The position numbers and the translations under genes were made by a program. The notes below the pieces were generated by a model. It was not told the origin of the DNA, searched no databases, and was given only the letters and a program-made list of their open reading frames with translations. From Tyto alba (Eukaryota; Chordata; Aves; Strigiformes; Tytonidae), in contig NW_024881322.1 in NCBI RefSeq assembly GCF_018691265.1, positions 7,192,001 to 7,256,000 on the forward strand: DNA of 64,000 nt. Direction: 5' to 3'. Shown here piece by piece: positions 1 to 13,061 of the stretch. The first letter of the stretch is position 1, and each line of letters opens with the position of its first letter.

Positions 1-558
1 GTACAGCCTGTCCCCTCTGTAACGCTGCTTTGATCCAGCTCCCCACCCAACTTACAGGGGTTCACTCTGCAGCCTCTCTATTCCAGCAGAGAGGAAGGAA
101 AGAGATTGCAGGTGGTTGCACTTGTGATGTATCCCCCTGTTCTTCTCCCCTCTGATGGACAGGGATATATCTCCCACTCTAATGTGAAGAATCAGAGCTG
201 GACTTCTGTGTCGTAATGTCCATAGTAGGGAATGTGCTCCAGTGAAGCTGTGTGCATTCAGTAAGACTGTAGAGAGAGATAAGGGGCACCAAAGCCACCC
301 TGTATTGCAGTGTCATAATTGGATGAGGTCTTCTACGGACATTTTCTAGCCACAGTCACCTCCGTGAGAACAGAGAAGTTCTGGCAACCTTGCTGGAACC
401 CTCATCCAGAAGATTCAATATCATAGTTAGCGGTATCACGCTAACATCACGCGAGATGGGAACGCTATTACCCACCAACTCGTTTAAAAGAAAGCAGAAA
501 GAGTGTTTCTGTTTCAAACAGAAAATCAACGAAGGTAAGTGAAACAGCTGGGCAGCCG

Positions 559-706
559 TTGGTGCCACGCTAAGAAGGCAGCGATAGGTGCCGTGGGTCT
601 CTGCGCCGCCCCACGTCTTCCATCACCGCGGTAGCTCGGCAGGGCAGCTGGTGCGCACCCGCTGGGGTCGCAGCGGCCGGGCTCCAGCCGGACCTGGTGC
701 CACGCT
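559..706. other. Small CpG-rich patch bounded by a 12-bp direct repeat
   Basis: The 12-mer TGGTGCCACGCT occurs at 560-571 and again at 695-706. Between the copies the sequence is GC- and CpG-rich, unlike the flanking AT-rich DNA. It might be a small insertion, a tandem duplication remnant or a minor CpG cluster. I cannot assign it to a known element. Confidence 0.35.
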
Positions 707-3700
707 TGCAGTACGGAAAGCAGGGCTGTCTGGTCTAGGGGCCACCCCATAATGCAAGCATCCCCTTTGTGTCTCAGGCTGTGTGCTTATACAGTGCTCA
801 GTACAGGCTTGGTTTTGGCTGGAAACTTAAGACGTGTAGCTAGGAGGATTAATCAGGGAAAAAGAGTGAAAATGAAAAGAAGCAAGTTTGCAGCTTGGAG
901 CTAAAATAACTTTGCCAGACTAGTAAAATTTATTTCAGACCAAACAAATGTTTCCTAATGCCAGCTGTAGAACAAAGGACAGAAGAGAAGGGCAACTTGC
1001 CCTCATTTAATTATATATTTCTAGCCATAAGAAAGACCAGCCCTTAAATTCGGTGATGGTGCTGGAGCTGCACATTTTGACTTTCAGTTCACCAGTACAA
1101 CAATCCTGAAGAAAAATTTAGGGAAACAGGTTATATATTTCTTACATAATTAATATTTTTCTAGATCTAATGCTTGAAATATTGAGACGTGTTATAAGAG
1201 AGTTGTCACAGCTTTTCATATAAAACTAGAAAAATCAAATAAATAAAACTATAATATTTTCTGCCACTCAAATGGCTTTCAAAGCTCATTATTTTCATGT
1301 TATTTTCCTGACATTAATCTTTTCACTAAAGCCATGTGGTTGAAAATAGAGGGATAATTAGCATTAGCCCATTTATGAGAAACTGCTAGTGACAGAAGCT
1401 TATTTATTGTTGTGTACAATTAAAATATGATGTGAACACATGAGAATTTACATTAAAACAAGATTGCAGCTTGTCAGCAGTTTCCTTTGTTCAGCTGTGT
1501 GTTTATTAGGCTACAGCTGCTCACCTACTTTTATATGACTTTATAATAATAGCAGAAACATCTTCATTATTGGAGATGTCTAAACCAGTTTGATTACACA
1601 ATATACAAAGAAAAAAAAATATCTGATATAATCTTTGTTAAAGAACTAGATCTGGAAGTAAGATTATGTACCAAAAAAAAAAGACCTTCTTGTCTCATCT
1701 CTTTATTGTTTTGTGTTGTTTTTTTTTTTTTATTATTACTTGCAGTAGCTGTTGTTTATTCATAGTACCTAAGGTGATTTATATAGATAGTTTTGCTGGG
1801 TTTTTTGGACAACTTCAGTGCATCTACAAATAAACAACTTGAGACCTGTCACAAAAAAAGCACTTGCATTTTTTTTTCCTAATTTTGTCATCATATAAAG
1901 TGATTTCTGCGGTATAATAGTTGGTCTTAATTTGTGTATTTAAGGACCTTTGAGACTTGTAGTCCTGTCAAGAGGGTCAGCTTCTTTATGTTCCTTGGTG
2001 TAGATAAACTATGGGGGGAGGTCACTGAAATATGCCATTTTGCAGTTCCTGTAACTGGATGGGTAGTATTTCAGAGCCTACAAAAAGGAAAGCAAAAGTT
2101 TCATCTCTCATTAATGCCCTGCTGATACACAGCATCCTGAAGGAAAACAAGGCGAGATTCAAAGCCTTGTTTGCGGTCTGCCCTAGAGAAGTGATCAAGC
2201 ATAGAGGAGCCGTCAGCAAGTCCCAATAAGAAGATGTAAAAGAAAGTTCAGGGAACCTTCCTAGAGCTTTCTAAACTGAAAGTTTTTTGTGCTTTCTGGA
2301 GTAAAATAGGGCCATCGTGTCTTCAGTGTGCCTCTGGGACATATGAGCACTATTAACTTGTGCTAAGGTGGTTCACATTGTTCTCCATAACAGTCAGAAA
2401 AAATACTGGTCCTATCAATTTCATATATTTTTCTGCAGTCACTATGTGCAAGTCTAGCTATCATGTGAACTTTATGAGAGGATAGGTATCGACTTGCACA
2501 GCTTTCGTACTGGCTGCGTGTCTCTTCTAGCTGTTGCCATATTTCTGTCTAGAGGGTTTTATTTCTCGTACTCAGCACTGTGCATAGACAGAGAGTCACA
2601 GCCCGTGCCTTTGAACAGAATCTGTCTGGTTTTGTGGCGCAGAAGCAGAATGAATGAATGAGCAAGGACTTTGGGCACTGTCAAAATAAAGACCTTAAGC
2701 ATATGCTTTAGGTTCATTAACATGAACAGAAATAACTGTGCTTAAGTAGTTTCTTGTGACTTTCCTGATGGGAAACAAAATTTCCTTTCTTCAGCTTGCT
2801 AATGTCTGTAAAAAGGTCCTTTACGTCCCCACCACCCAGTTTGTTACTTTTGCTACAAATGGAAAACCAGTGAACTCTTACTTGTTTGGAAAGTGTTCAG
2901 ATACTACTGGAGCTCTGGTGGTAGTCAGCCCGGCGTGTACAGCAATTGAGTGCTCCCTGCTACCTTCAGTATGCACTGCTTAAATTACTAGTGGTTTTCT
3001 TTTGTTTGGGAGTTGATGAGGAAAGGGGTATCTTTTTGCTTTCTGCAACTTCTGCTGTGATTACCTTTGGAGAAAGTTTCTAAAGTACCGTTAAGTCTCA
3101 GTGTCCCGTATGAACATATAAATTCAATTTAAATGCCAAGCAGCACTTACAATGTGGTCTACATTCATCACTTCTGATTTTAATGACACATTTATGCTAT
3201 TTCTTTTTACCTGAATGTGAGATCATTGACATTGATTTAGATGGGTTATGTTCTCATGAATTATTATTTCATTTACGTAAAGTAGTTTATGTAAGAATAT
3301 CTTGATATTCTAATGCAAAAATTATGTTGTTTCCAGTTAAGTAATTACAGGTGTCAATAATTTTCTAGAATTATACCACATAATACATAATCATCTCTTT
3401 ATAGCACTTTCCTAATTCATCTCTAGTCTCAAAACCATCAGACTGAATATGTGGGCAGAAACTTCTGAGTGACACTGTTAGTGGTTTGCCCTCTGATGGC
3501 GTTTTTACCTTTGCAGCTTTTGCTCAAATCTGGTTATTAGTTTTAAAATGTGGAACAGCTCATGATGATTATTATACACTCCTGTGGAGTCACAGAGACT
3601 AAAAGCCACAAATGTTTTTATGTTCTCACATTTGAAAGCTGAGGTTTAAAAACCCCGTAGTTTTAACATTGTAGAAATTGCTCACTAATGACAGTTTAAT

Positions 3701-5158
3701 CATAGGGTTAAAACTGACTGTGATCTAAAGTAAAGAAGGAAGGAAGAGGAGAGGCAAGATAAGAACAGATAGAAATATCACTATACAAGAGCATCTGAGC
3801 TTAACCTTGGATAGCAGAATTACTTGGGAGGGATTTTTGCTATCTCTTCAGCATATAGAAATGAGAGAGATCTGATACTCAAAAAGTGCATCCTGCAATT
3901 TTCAAAAGGAGAAAACCAACTACATAGTGTCCTTGAAAGAGATAGTTCTTGAAAGCTTGAATTTTAAATAATGTTAATTGAAATGTGATCTATCTTCTAC
4001 TTCTCAGTTGAATTAATATATTTTCTTTTATGTATTTATTCTATTATAATGATTTATTTTTAACTCTTCAGAGTGTACCTCTGCTCTCACATGTAGCTGA
4101 TGTTGATTGGTGTGCTTGCACTTGAGTGTACTGGAAATACAGATGAGAGAGCAAAGTGATGCAGTGTTATGCAAAGTTTCATGCGGATCTCCCAAGAAAC
4201 TCAGCCTTTGGTTATGTGTGTGTTTGCAATGTCACTGAGGAGGGAGTCTAGGCATTTTTGTTTGCATGTTTATTCTGGTTTACGTAGTTTTTCTTACTCT
4301 TTGGTCTGGATGATCAAAGCAAAAGTCAGATACTGTCCTAAAATGTTTAGGCATATTGAAGTAAGTAGACTTTGACTCAGACTTGGGAACTGGTAATGAA
4401 ATTCAAAGCCAATGTTTATTTTCTTACAGCTCTTGTGGAAACAACAATGCATATTGATAGTATGTAATGTGAGTCGAATAAATCTTTTCCAGTGGCCATT
4501 TATAGTGTGAAAAAGAAACAAATAGTGTTTCTCTTTGCTGGAGCTGATGTCTGTTAGGCAAACTGTTTTTATACAAGTATGGAAAGTTTCAAGAAAGGAA
4601 GTGGATGGCTTTGTGACATCTTATATTTTTAGCAGTTCACTTACTTTTTAATTTTGAATGACAGAATAGTAGTTGTAGTGTTGTAATCCATAGTTTAAAA
4701 CTATTTAAGAAAACAAACATTCCCTTTATGGATACCCCACTGCTGAAACTTTCAACCTTGACTTAGCTGTGAAGCTGAACACAACTTTATGGGAAGAATT
4801 TGGCAAGTCTGCTTTCCTAACTTAATGACCCTCATTTTTGTGTATGTTTAACTAGCATTGGTTTATTGATCAAAGAAAAAGACTAGGGAGAGAAGGGGAT
4901 CAGGCCAAATGAAATGCAATTGGAGGGAAAGTGTTTTAGCGGAAAAGATAAAGTTTTAATCCTAAATTAAAATTTTACGTAATTTTTATGCTTATTTTTA
5001 ATATTTGTCCTTTGTGAAATTCAGTCGAATTTTAAACAAAAATATTGTTTAGAAAAAGTATGCTAAGGTGCCTCATACAAGAGGTTAAGGTGCAAAAGAC
5101 TGTTGGAGACTTTCAAAGCTCGGTTCTCGATTCGTTTTGTTTCACTAGCGTTATTGTC

Positions 5159-5185
5159 GTTCTTATATCAAGAAGATATAAGAAC
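5159..5185. repeat. Perfect 11-bp inverted repeat (hairpin)
   Basis: GTTCTTATATC at 5159-5169 is followed by a 5-nt spacer and then its exact reverse complement at 5175-5185. It could form a hairpin in RNA or a cruciform in DNA. No function is known to me. Confidence 0.7.
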
Positions 5186-8100
5186 CACAATATAAGCTTC
5201 ACTGATTAATCTATAATAATAATTAGGTGGATTTTTAATAACTTTCAGACTCTTTCCCCTATTTCTGTCATTAGTCTAAAAAAGGCCACTTGTTTCTATA
5301 TGAACTTTTTTAGGCTTTAACAAGCAGATTCTAAGCAAAATGCACTATTGTGTATGTGCTGATATTACTGCAAGTAGAAACTGGAGAGGTCATTGGGTTT
5401 CTGGCAGGATGAAATTTCCCCATGGTATCATTTGTCCGGTTACCAGAGAAACATCCCTGTAAAATATCTGTATTTAATTGGGGTAATCATTTGAAACCAC
5501 CTGTCTGCCCCATTCAAGGTCATAGGCAGACTTGTTTGTTCAGCTATTTCACCTCTTTGTAAATCAGTAGAGAACATTTCTTCTTGCCTTTAAACATAAA
5601 ATATCAAAGGACGTATCGTAGCCTTAAACCTCAAACCTCTTCCAACTCCTGCACAAGTGCTGACTAACCCTGATGGTAGACGGCGATCCCCAGCTCAGCA
5701 CTCCTCTGGGGCCACCAGCTCGCACAGGACCCCTTTCTTGGGGCAGTGAGGTGTTGGAGCTGCCGTGGGTCACGGCTGGCCTGCTGCTGCCCCTGCTGCT
5801 GAGCTTGCTCCAGACCACTGCAGCTCCGGCATTTGCGGGATTAAATTCTAGAGGAGTTGTCCAGAGTACTACTGCTTGCAGTCGGAGCAGAAACTGCACT
5901 TTCTGACAGAATATTACACTGTCTCAGCTTTGAGGGAAGAAGTAGCAAAGAATCTTGTCTAGGCTTAGTCAAGAGAACTGTTATGTGGATACATGAGCTG
6001 GTTTTAATCTGTGCCTGCAGACGCAGGAAACTGTGAAATTAGCACATCCTTGGGAACGGGGAGATCTAAGTGCGTGTATCAGCATCCCACTGCTTGTTCA
6101 CCGCATGCACACGAGAAAGCATGCCTTCAGTTGTGCAGCTTTTCCTTAGGCTTTCTAGTTTTGATAGAGACAGGGACTAGTACAATTCCGAATCCGACCA
6201 CAGTCCTAAGAAAAGACTCAGTTCAGATGCTTAGGTTTCTAATTCCCTAGTGATGGGCTGTCACCAGAACAGAATGAGGAGCTTGATCAGTGTGTGGAGA
6301 AAACAGCGATGACTGCCTGCTGATTCACCCGCTATTGCTTTTGGGTGACAAATAGAGTCTAATTCAAGATTTCAGATTTTTATTTGTAAGACTTCAGATT
6401 GGGTAAGTCCCAAACCATCATTGGCTTCTGACCCATCCAAGTTTTATTCATTTTTGGGGGAGGGAGAGAAAGACATACCAGAAGGTGTTACACGGGAGTA
6501 TATAGACCACTATTCTTGATGTGTGTTGTTGGACAGCAAATGTTCTCAATTCAATTACTGGAAGACTGTTGGCACGTAAGGAGATGAATCTTAGAAGAAC
6601 TAAATTTTTGTGTATTTTCAATAGGAAGTTATAAATAACCACTGAGATTTAACACACATATTGATCCCAAAGTACCACTATCTCAAGGAAATTGAAATAA
6701 CATGGTTTCCATAAACCTGAAAAGGTCAGCAAATGTTAACACAGTCCTCCATACTCTCTTATGGTTATACCATTTTGATATCTTTCTGCAGAATGGTATA
6801 TGCCTGTTAGAGGGGACATGTTTTAGTGCATGTTCTGATGGGATGAAGAGTTAAAAACTATTACAGAAAAGGCATTCATCAAATTATATGCAGGACAACA
6901 ATGTTGTTATGTCTTACAAATAGATTTCATGCAGAGATACCTTCATCTTAGTCTGACAATTGAGATGCAAAATATAGATTAATTTGTACTTTGTCATGTT
7001 GTTTCATAGATATTATGAGAAATTTGTTCATAATTTTTTTTATACTGCAGCTCTGTTGTTCTTTTGTACAATTAACCACATAACAATCTTCCAAGACACA
7101 GATGCAGCATGAAATAGGCTTTCTTATATTTAAGTACTTCCTACATTCACTAGACTAAGAAGGGCTGAACACATGTAAATTAGCAAAGTGTCAGTGACAC
7201 AGCAGAGCTGCACCAGTTTGTACAAGCTAAAAAGTTCTGCTGTATTTGTCCAAAAATGCCAGAAGTGGGGAACTTCTACATCCTATTGAAGTTAGTAGAC
7301 TTTGGGCTTACTCACTGCTTTGCCTGATTATGCCCACAAGCTCAGCATTACTGATTTTCAGATATACAGACAAACTGCTACTTCGTCATACTGAGAGAAA
7401 ACTATGGCTGCATATATAAAGACAGGTTCCAGTAGGGTTTGCTGCACCTAGAAGTGGTTTGTGCCTTCCCATCTGCCTCTCATTATTCTGTATCGCAGAT
7501 TTGTAAACTGAAAATATGCAGTAGGTCTAGAATAGTGTTATAATATAAAAGGCTTTTAACAGCTGTTGTGCTATTCTGGTTGATGGAGCAAAATGGGAAT
7601 TAGAGAAGCCAAGCATTTTGATCAGTATATCTAAGTTGTGAGGCACCCTGGTATCCCCATGGAGAGAATATAACCACTTAGAGAGATGAGAAGGTTGAGA
7701 CTGAGGCCAGCAAGACCAGCTTACTGGTATATGCATGGGCTGAGTCAAGTATTGTCAGTAATTAATGAGTAATGCTTCTTCATTTGCACATTGATGTGTT
7801 TACAAACAATGGTTAGTTCCATTTTTATGGCAAGTACTGTATTCTTATTCTTAACCATGCCCTTAGAAAAACCTTTTTTTTTACGTGAATGAATTCCTCC
7901 TTGTGCCAATCCCTTCCGCCCTTGCACCCTGCATATGCACACAGTAATTTACCATGACATTCAAAACATCAATTTATGTTTTAAAATTCAGATTATAGAA
8001 GTTCAGTGCCTAAATTTGCATAGAAAATGTCTGGTTTGCATAATAACTTGAAATCTATTTTCCTTATGTAATATTTGGTTTTAAACTCCATTTAATCATA

Positions 8101-11100
8101 TTTCTTTCTGAAAGCCACTGAAGCATTAATACTTAATTCTGGTCAAAATATTTGGGTTGGTTATATTCCATCCTCTTGAATCACAGGCCTCTGGGGTCCA
8201 GATTTTCCCCTGTTTTTGTTTTGTTTTACTGATTATTTAGGCCTTTCTGTTAGAGTTAGTAATGGAGACTGGGAACTAAGTTTGAATCTCAGCTGAGATT
8301 ACACCAAATACATTCTGTAGACCAGTAAATTTAACTTTGGGAATTTTTTTTTTTTTTAGAGGACTTACTTTATAAGGATTTTTTCAGCTTGTCATCACAG
8401 CATCATAAATGTCCTTCTGTTCAGTCAGCAAGGACTTTGTATGTAAGACACACTGTAACCAAACTGTACTCTTCTCAGAAACATATAATTTAAGATGTCA
8501 GGAAATTGTAGGTTAATGTTTGTAAAAAATCAGGCATGTTAAAGTAACTCTGACAAGCCCCGTTGCTTCTTAGGGTTTTCTTTCTGTCCTTAGATAATGC
8601 ATAGCTAGGTAATTACCTTCTTTAGAGAAATAATTTATTTTCATTCCTTTCCCTTCAGTATTTTTTCTTAACTTAGTGTTTCAGTGAACAATAATTTCTT
8701 TTAAAAGATCAACAATTCTGTAACTTCAGAAGTGAAATATTTGCATGTCTGTGAACAATCTAGTCCAAATACAATACTGCAGGCTTTCCTGTGCCAATAC
8801 AGATGTCAGAATGTGAATTAGGGGAGGTGTAGTGTCTGCATCCTCGTTTTCTTATTTCAGAAAAGTATTACAAAACCAGAATGATTCAAAGACTTGAGGA
8901 TGTTAGTTACTCAAAAGGATTAGATCTGTGAGAACTGTATTCCTTAGGAACGAGTAGACTAAGAGACCATATTGATTTATTTTGAATCCTGAGAAGATAA
9001 GAAAGGATGAGTTATCGGGTTATTTAAGTAAAGTAAGACCAGTACAGGGAGATACATTCATTTCTCTGAAAGGAGATGAGGACTAAAGAAATGCATGTAG
9101 ATTTAATTTCACTAAGAAAATAGCTGAAATATTTAATAATTTTGCAGGTGTAGCAATCCATAGTTACTTGCTATTAGTATTTAAAAGTAGAGATGAGGTA
9201 ATGATCTAGATTTATTAAAGCTGAAGTTTAAATTAAGTTTGGAGTGGGGTTCAGATGTGGATGTTGAGAATTTCAACAGCTTTTCTTAGGAGAAGTCATC
9301 TGCCAGAGCCAGAAACAGGTCACAAGATTGTATTTTTAATGGATCAGATTTCATGAACTCCATTGTTTTTTTTCTTACTCCAGATACTATTTCTGCAAAT
9401 TGCATCTGAAGTTTCTGAAAATCTTTTCTAATGGACTTTTTATCAGAACAGATCAAAAAATAGATATGAGTAGCCAAAAGCCAAAGATACAAGTATGTTT
9501 GAATAGATGTAATGGAAAATATCCCTCTGCTGCACGAGCAAAATTCATGTCAGAGCTGGGTATAAAGGTCACTACTCTGAGGTCTTGTCATGCCACACTT
9601 AGAAATGTGTCACTGTAACTGGGTTGGCACAGTTGTGGTGCAAACCTCCCTAGTACTGATGTAGCATATGCTGACAGAAGAAGCTTTTTGTGTTGGCAAA
9701 GGTACCAGCTGCCTCAAATCTCTGAGTGACATAAGCCACCTGACGAGTGCACTTTCATCTGAGTCTAGCTGTAACATAAAGCATAAGGATCCAAATAACC
9801 TGCTCCACTGAAAAACAAGCAAACAAACGAAACCCAGAACACCCAGCCAGGGGACACAAATGTTTTAAGAACAAGAGCTAGTGAAAGTTGAAAACAACCA
9901 GCATTTAGAAAGATGCTGGTTTAAAAAGACAAATGGTGTTGTACACCTGGAAGCATGCTATCCACCCAGTTGCAACTGCAGTGTTGGAAGCAAAGTTTCC
10001 TATCCATCTGACATCTCCAAAAATTATTTTCAGATTACAACCAGAATTTCCTCCTTTGCTTAATATAAATTGCTGCTGAGGTTAATTTGAACTACTTGTG
10101 CCAATTTTGCACTGCAGTGAAGGAAGAACAGTCATGATTAACTCATCAAGCTGGGAGAACGGTAACACACAGTCTGGTGTGCAGCAGTATCTGAAATCAC
10201 TGTATCTATTTTTGCAGTGACTGTTAGACTGGGGTATTACATGAAATTATAATTTTGATAAAAAAAGAAACACAGTTTTTAGCTTCATACAAAAGTCAAC
10301 AAGTTTATATAAAGACTTCGGGAGAACAGTATCTTCACAGCTATCTCTTAACAGGAGTGGAGAAATAAGCTGATTTTTTCCTTCTGCAAGAGGTTTTCGT
10401 AAAATGGGGTGTGATTTCACAAGGTTTCAGCTCTCTCCACAGCTGAAAGGGAGTGGGCTCACTCTTCTCCCTGGCTCTTCTCCTTCCTGCCGCGCAGTTC
10501 TGCCTTAGCCTCACATCAGCTCCCGCACTTGTCGGACCAGAAGATGTGCCAGTTCCAGTTGCTGACCTGGCAAGGAGCGACTGCCACCCTAGGTAGTTTT
10601 CTGCCACTTTAGCAAGCTGAATTAGTTTCGTGTGAGATTGGACCTGTCTACTAGGACCTGTCTCTTTCTGTAATAGCAAACTCCTAATTTGTATCAGGTG
10701 ATTTAGTAAAGCTGTGCCCTTGGGGTGAGGTTTCACAAGACGCCTGAGCTGTTTTAGCAGCTTGCTGCTGTCAAAAGGAAGAATCCCCCAGGTACATGTT
10801 TCCCACCGCTTTCCCAGTGCTTAGTTCTGCCCCCTCTTTCAGCTGGTTCAGCTCACTCAACTGGCAGAAAACGAACACAGCAAAAAAGTGAACAGTTTTA
10901 TGTCAGTTTAGGGAGTTAACTGAACTCACAGAGGTATCAGACAAGTGCCAGAGCAAGTGCAACTGTGGGCTGGCACTGGGAAAACTGAGCAGAGAAGAGA
11001 GGGAGGCAGACTCCTTCGGCAGCAGAGGGATGTGAGGTTGGCTCAGCTGGCTGGTGAAATCACACGTTACTTCAAGCATTAACACAGCCGTTTTCTCGTT

Positions 11101-11773
11101 GTGAAGCTGCACTCTATTATGGAATTAATTTTAAAGATTTAAAAAAAAAAAAAGTATTCTGGCACTCAAGATATACCTTCTTTTTTCCACAGTGAAATGG
11201 TTCCAAATAAAAGGTGAAAAGGAAATAAACAGAATTGTAGTTTGGAGTTGTTGGGAGCCAAAGACTATCTACACTGTGTGCTGAATAAAGGCATTTTTTG
11301 TTTGTTAAATTTTTTATGCAGTCTAACACTTCTGCAAGGAATGCTGAGTTTCCAGCAGTTTCTTCCTTGAAATGAAAAAAAAAGTGTTTCTGTAGCCATT
11401 AACACCCTAATTAACACCTTCTTTCAAATGGGCCTGGTAGGTGGGCTGATGGAGCTGTAGCAGCTGGAGGTAAAACTTCCCTGGTGAGTAAGCTTGAAGC
11501 ATTAAAAGGGAAAAAATCATAAAGGAAGAGAAAGCTTGGTTAATGTACTTAGGGGAAAAAGTACAAGATGCTGAAAATAGGTCAATGAGTAAAAATCAGT
11601 ATTAAAACACCTGTGGCTGGATCGGTGCTGGTACCACTTGGCATGGCCTTGTTGAGGTCAGTGCTGCTGCACTGCGGACCTGAAGGAGGTTGGTTTGTCA
11701 GCAGAGCTATTTGGGGAAGCCACCTCCCCCTCAGCTCCACAGCCCAGAGCCACCTGAACTTGGTATTCAAATG

Positions 11774-11794
11774 AAAAAAAAAAAAAAAAAAAAA
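11774..11794 (+). repeat. Poly(A) tract, 21 nt
   Basis: An uninterrupted run of 21 A. I see no recognisable retroposed gene in front of it and no target-site duplication. Confidence 0.95.
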
Positions 11795-12191
11795 GTCACT
11801 GGGGCAAGGCAACTTTTTGTCAGGATAACTGTGTCTGTGGGGAGGGTTTTGCCAACATTGTTAATGATACGGTTTCGCGATTGCTTTAAACCAGCTTGTG
11901 TGTGGGCTGGCGTCAAAAAGGGAGGTCCCAGCCATGTGTTCCTGCCGCCTCTCTGGTGCCAGTATGAGCAGGAGTGGTAAACTGTAAAACTAACCCAGGG
12001 AAAAAAGCATGGGAGGGGTTGGCCAGATCGCATCCCTGATTTCTCACCATCTGATTGCACAAACGCCAGCGCTGGCGCAGAGGAGGGCTGGAGAGACGGG
12101 CCAGGGGCGGAGGGGAAAGGCCCCTTCCCCACCACCTCTGATTCAGGCTGGTTTACAGTGATGGGGAGCCCCCAGCCTGTGCGGGGAAAAT

Positions 12192-12196
<5 letters not shown>

Positions 12197-12223
<27 letters not shown>
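12197..12223 (+). repeat. Poly(T) tract, 27 nt
   Basis: An uninterrupted run of 27 T, the longest homopolymer in the window. It could be the reversed tail of a retroposed copy, but no parent gene is recognised on its right side. Confidence 0.95.
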
Positions 12224-12612
12224 CCATTCTAAATTAATCGTATCATTATAACACATTTCAGGATAACAATTCTGTCCAAGAGGCATTCGGCACTTAGGAG
12301 GCTGGCTGGGATCTTGCTCCATGTAGGTCAGCGCGGTCTCTTGTTCCCAGCATATCGCTACAGCTACTGCCAGCAAGAACGCAGGATTTCTTAATTACTT
12401 CTGCTCTGTGTAATGTGCACACACCTAAGCCTCTGATGGAGTACAACCATAGTTTCCAGTTTAACAATGTATCAAGGCGTGTCATTAATATACAGTTACA
12501 TATGCTAAGTCCTGTCTTATGTAAGCAGTAACACACAACAAGGTGTGTTTTTGTCAGCCAGTATCCATACATCTTGGATGTACTGGGGCAGCAGTGTTGC
12601 TGAGGGCTATAA

Positions 12613-12650
12613 CACACCCAGGGTGTGGGTGTATTAGCTGACTAATACAC
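12613..12650. repeat. Two adjacent palindromes
   Basis: CACACCC (12613-12619) and GGGTGTG (12621-12627) are exact reverse complements around a single A. Immediately after, GTGTATTAG (12629-12637) and CTAATACAC (12642-12650) pair across a 4-nt loop. The pair of hairpins sits side by side with no obvious function. Confidence 0.7.
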
Positions 12651-13043
12651 GTTTTGTAGTGTTATTGCGCTCATTAAATATATTGAAGAGAAAAGTTTTA
12701 AAGTAAATTAAAATCTAAATTGCGAAGAATCAACCCACTGCGTAACTGGAAGTGAGAAAACACATCTCAAAGAAGTAACCAAAACTGCAGAACTACTCCT
12801 ACCTTTGAAATTCCCCCTTTTGTGCGTCCTCCTTACAGGTAGCAGCCAGGGGTGGGGGTGATTTAGCGGTGGAAACAGCTGGTCCACGTTTGCTGAGCCA
12901 TTAGTCCCTGACACGCTGCCGTGGGTCACTGTCCAACCCTGTAAAGCACAGCTATAGCTATTGCTAGTCAGGGGCAAGTTCTGTCCCATACTTAAGTTGG
13001 ACCCTCTGATTTTGCTTAGTAATTGGTTGGGGTAGCATGTCAG

Positions 13044-13061
13044 AAAAAAAAAAAAAAAAAA
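13044..13061 (+). repeat. Poly(A) tract, 18 nt
   Basis: A run of 18 A within non-coding DNA. No associated retroposed gene is recognised. Confidence 0.95.
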
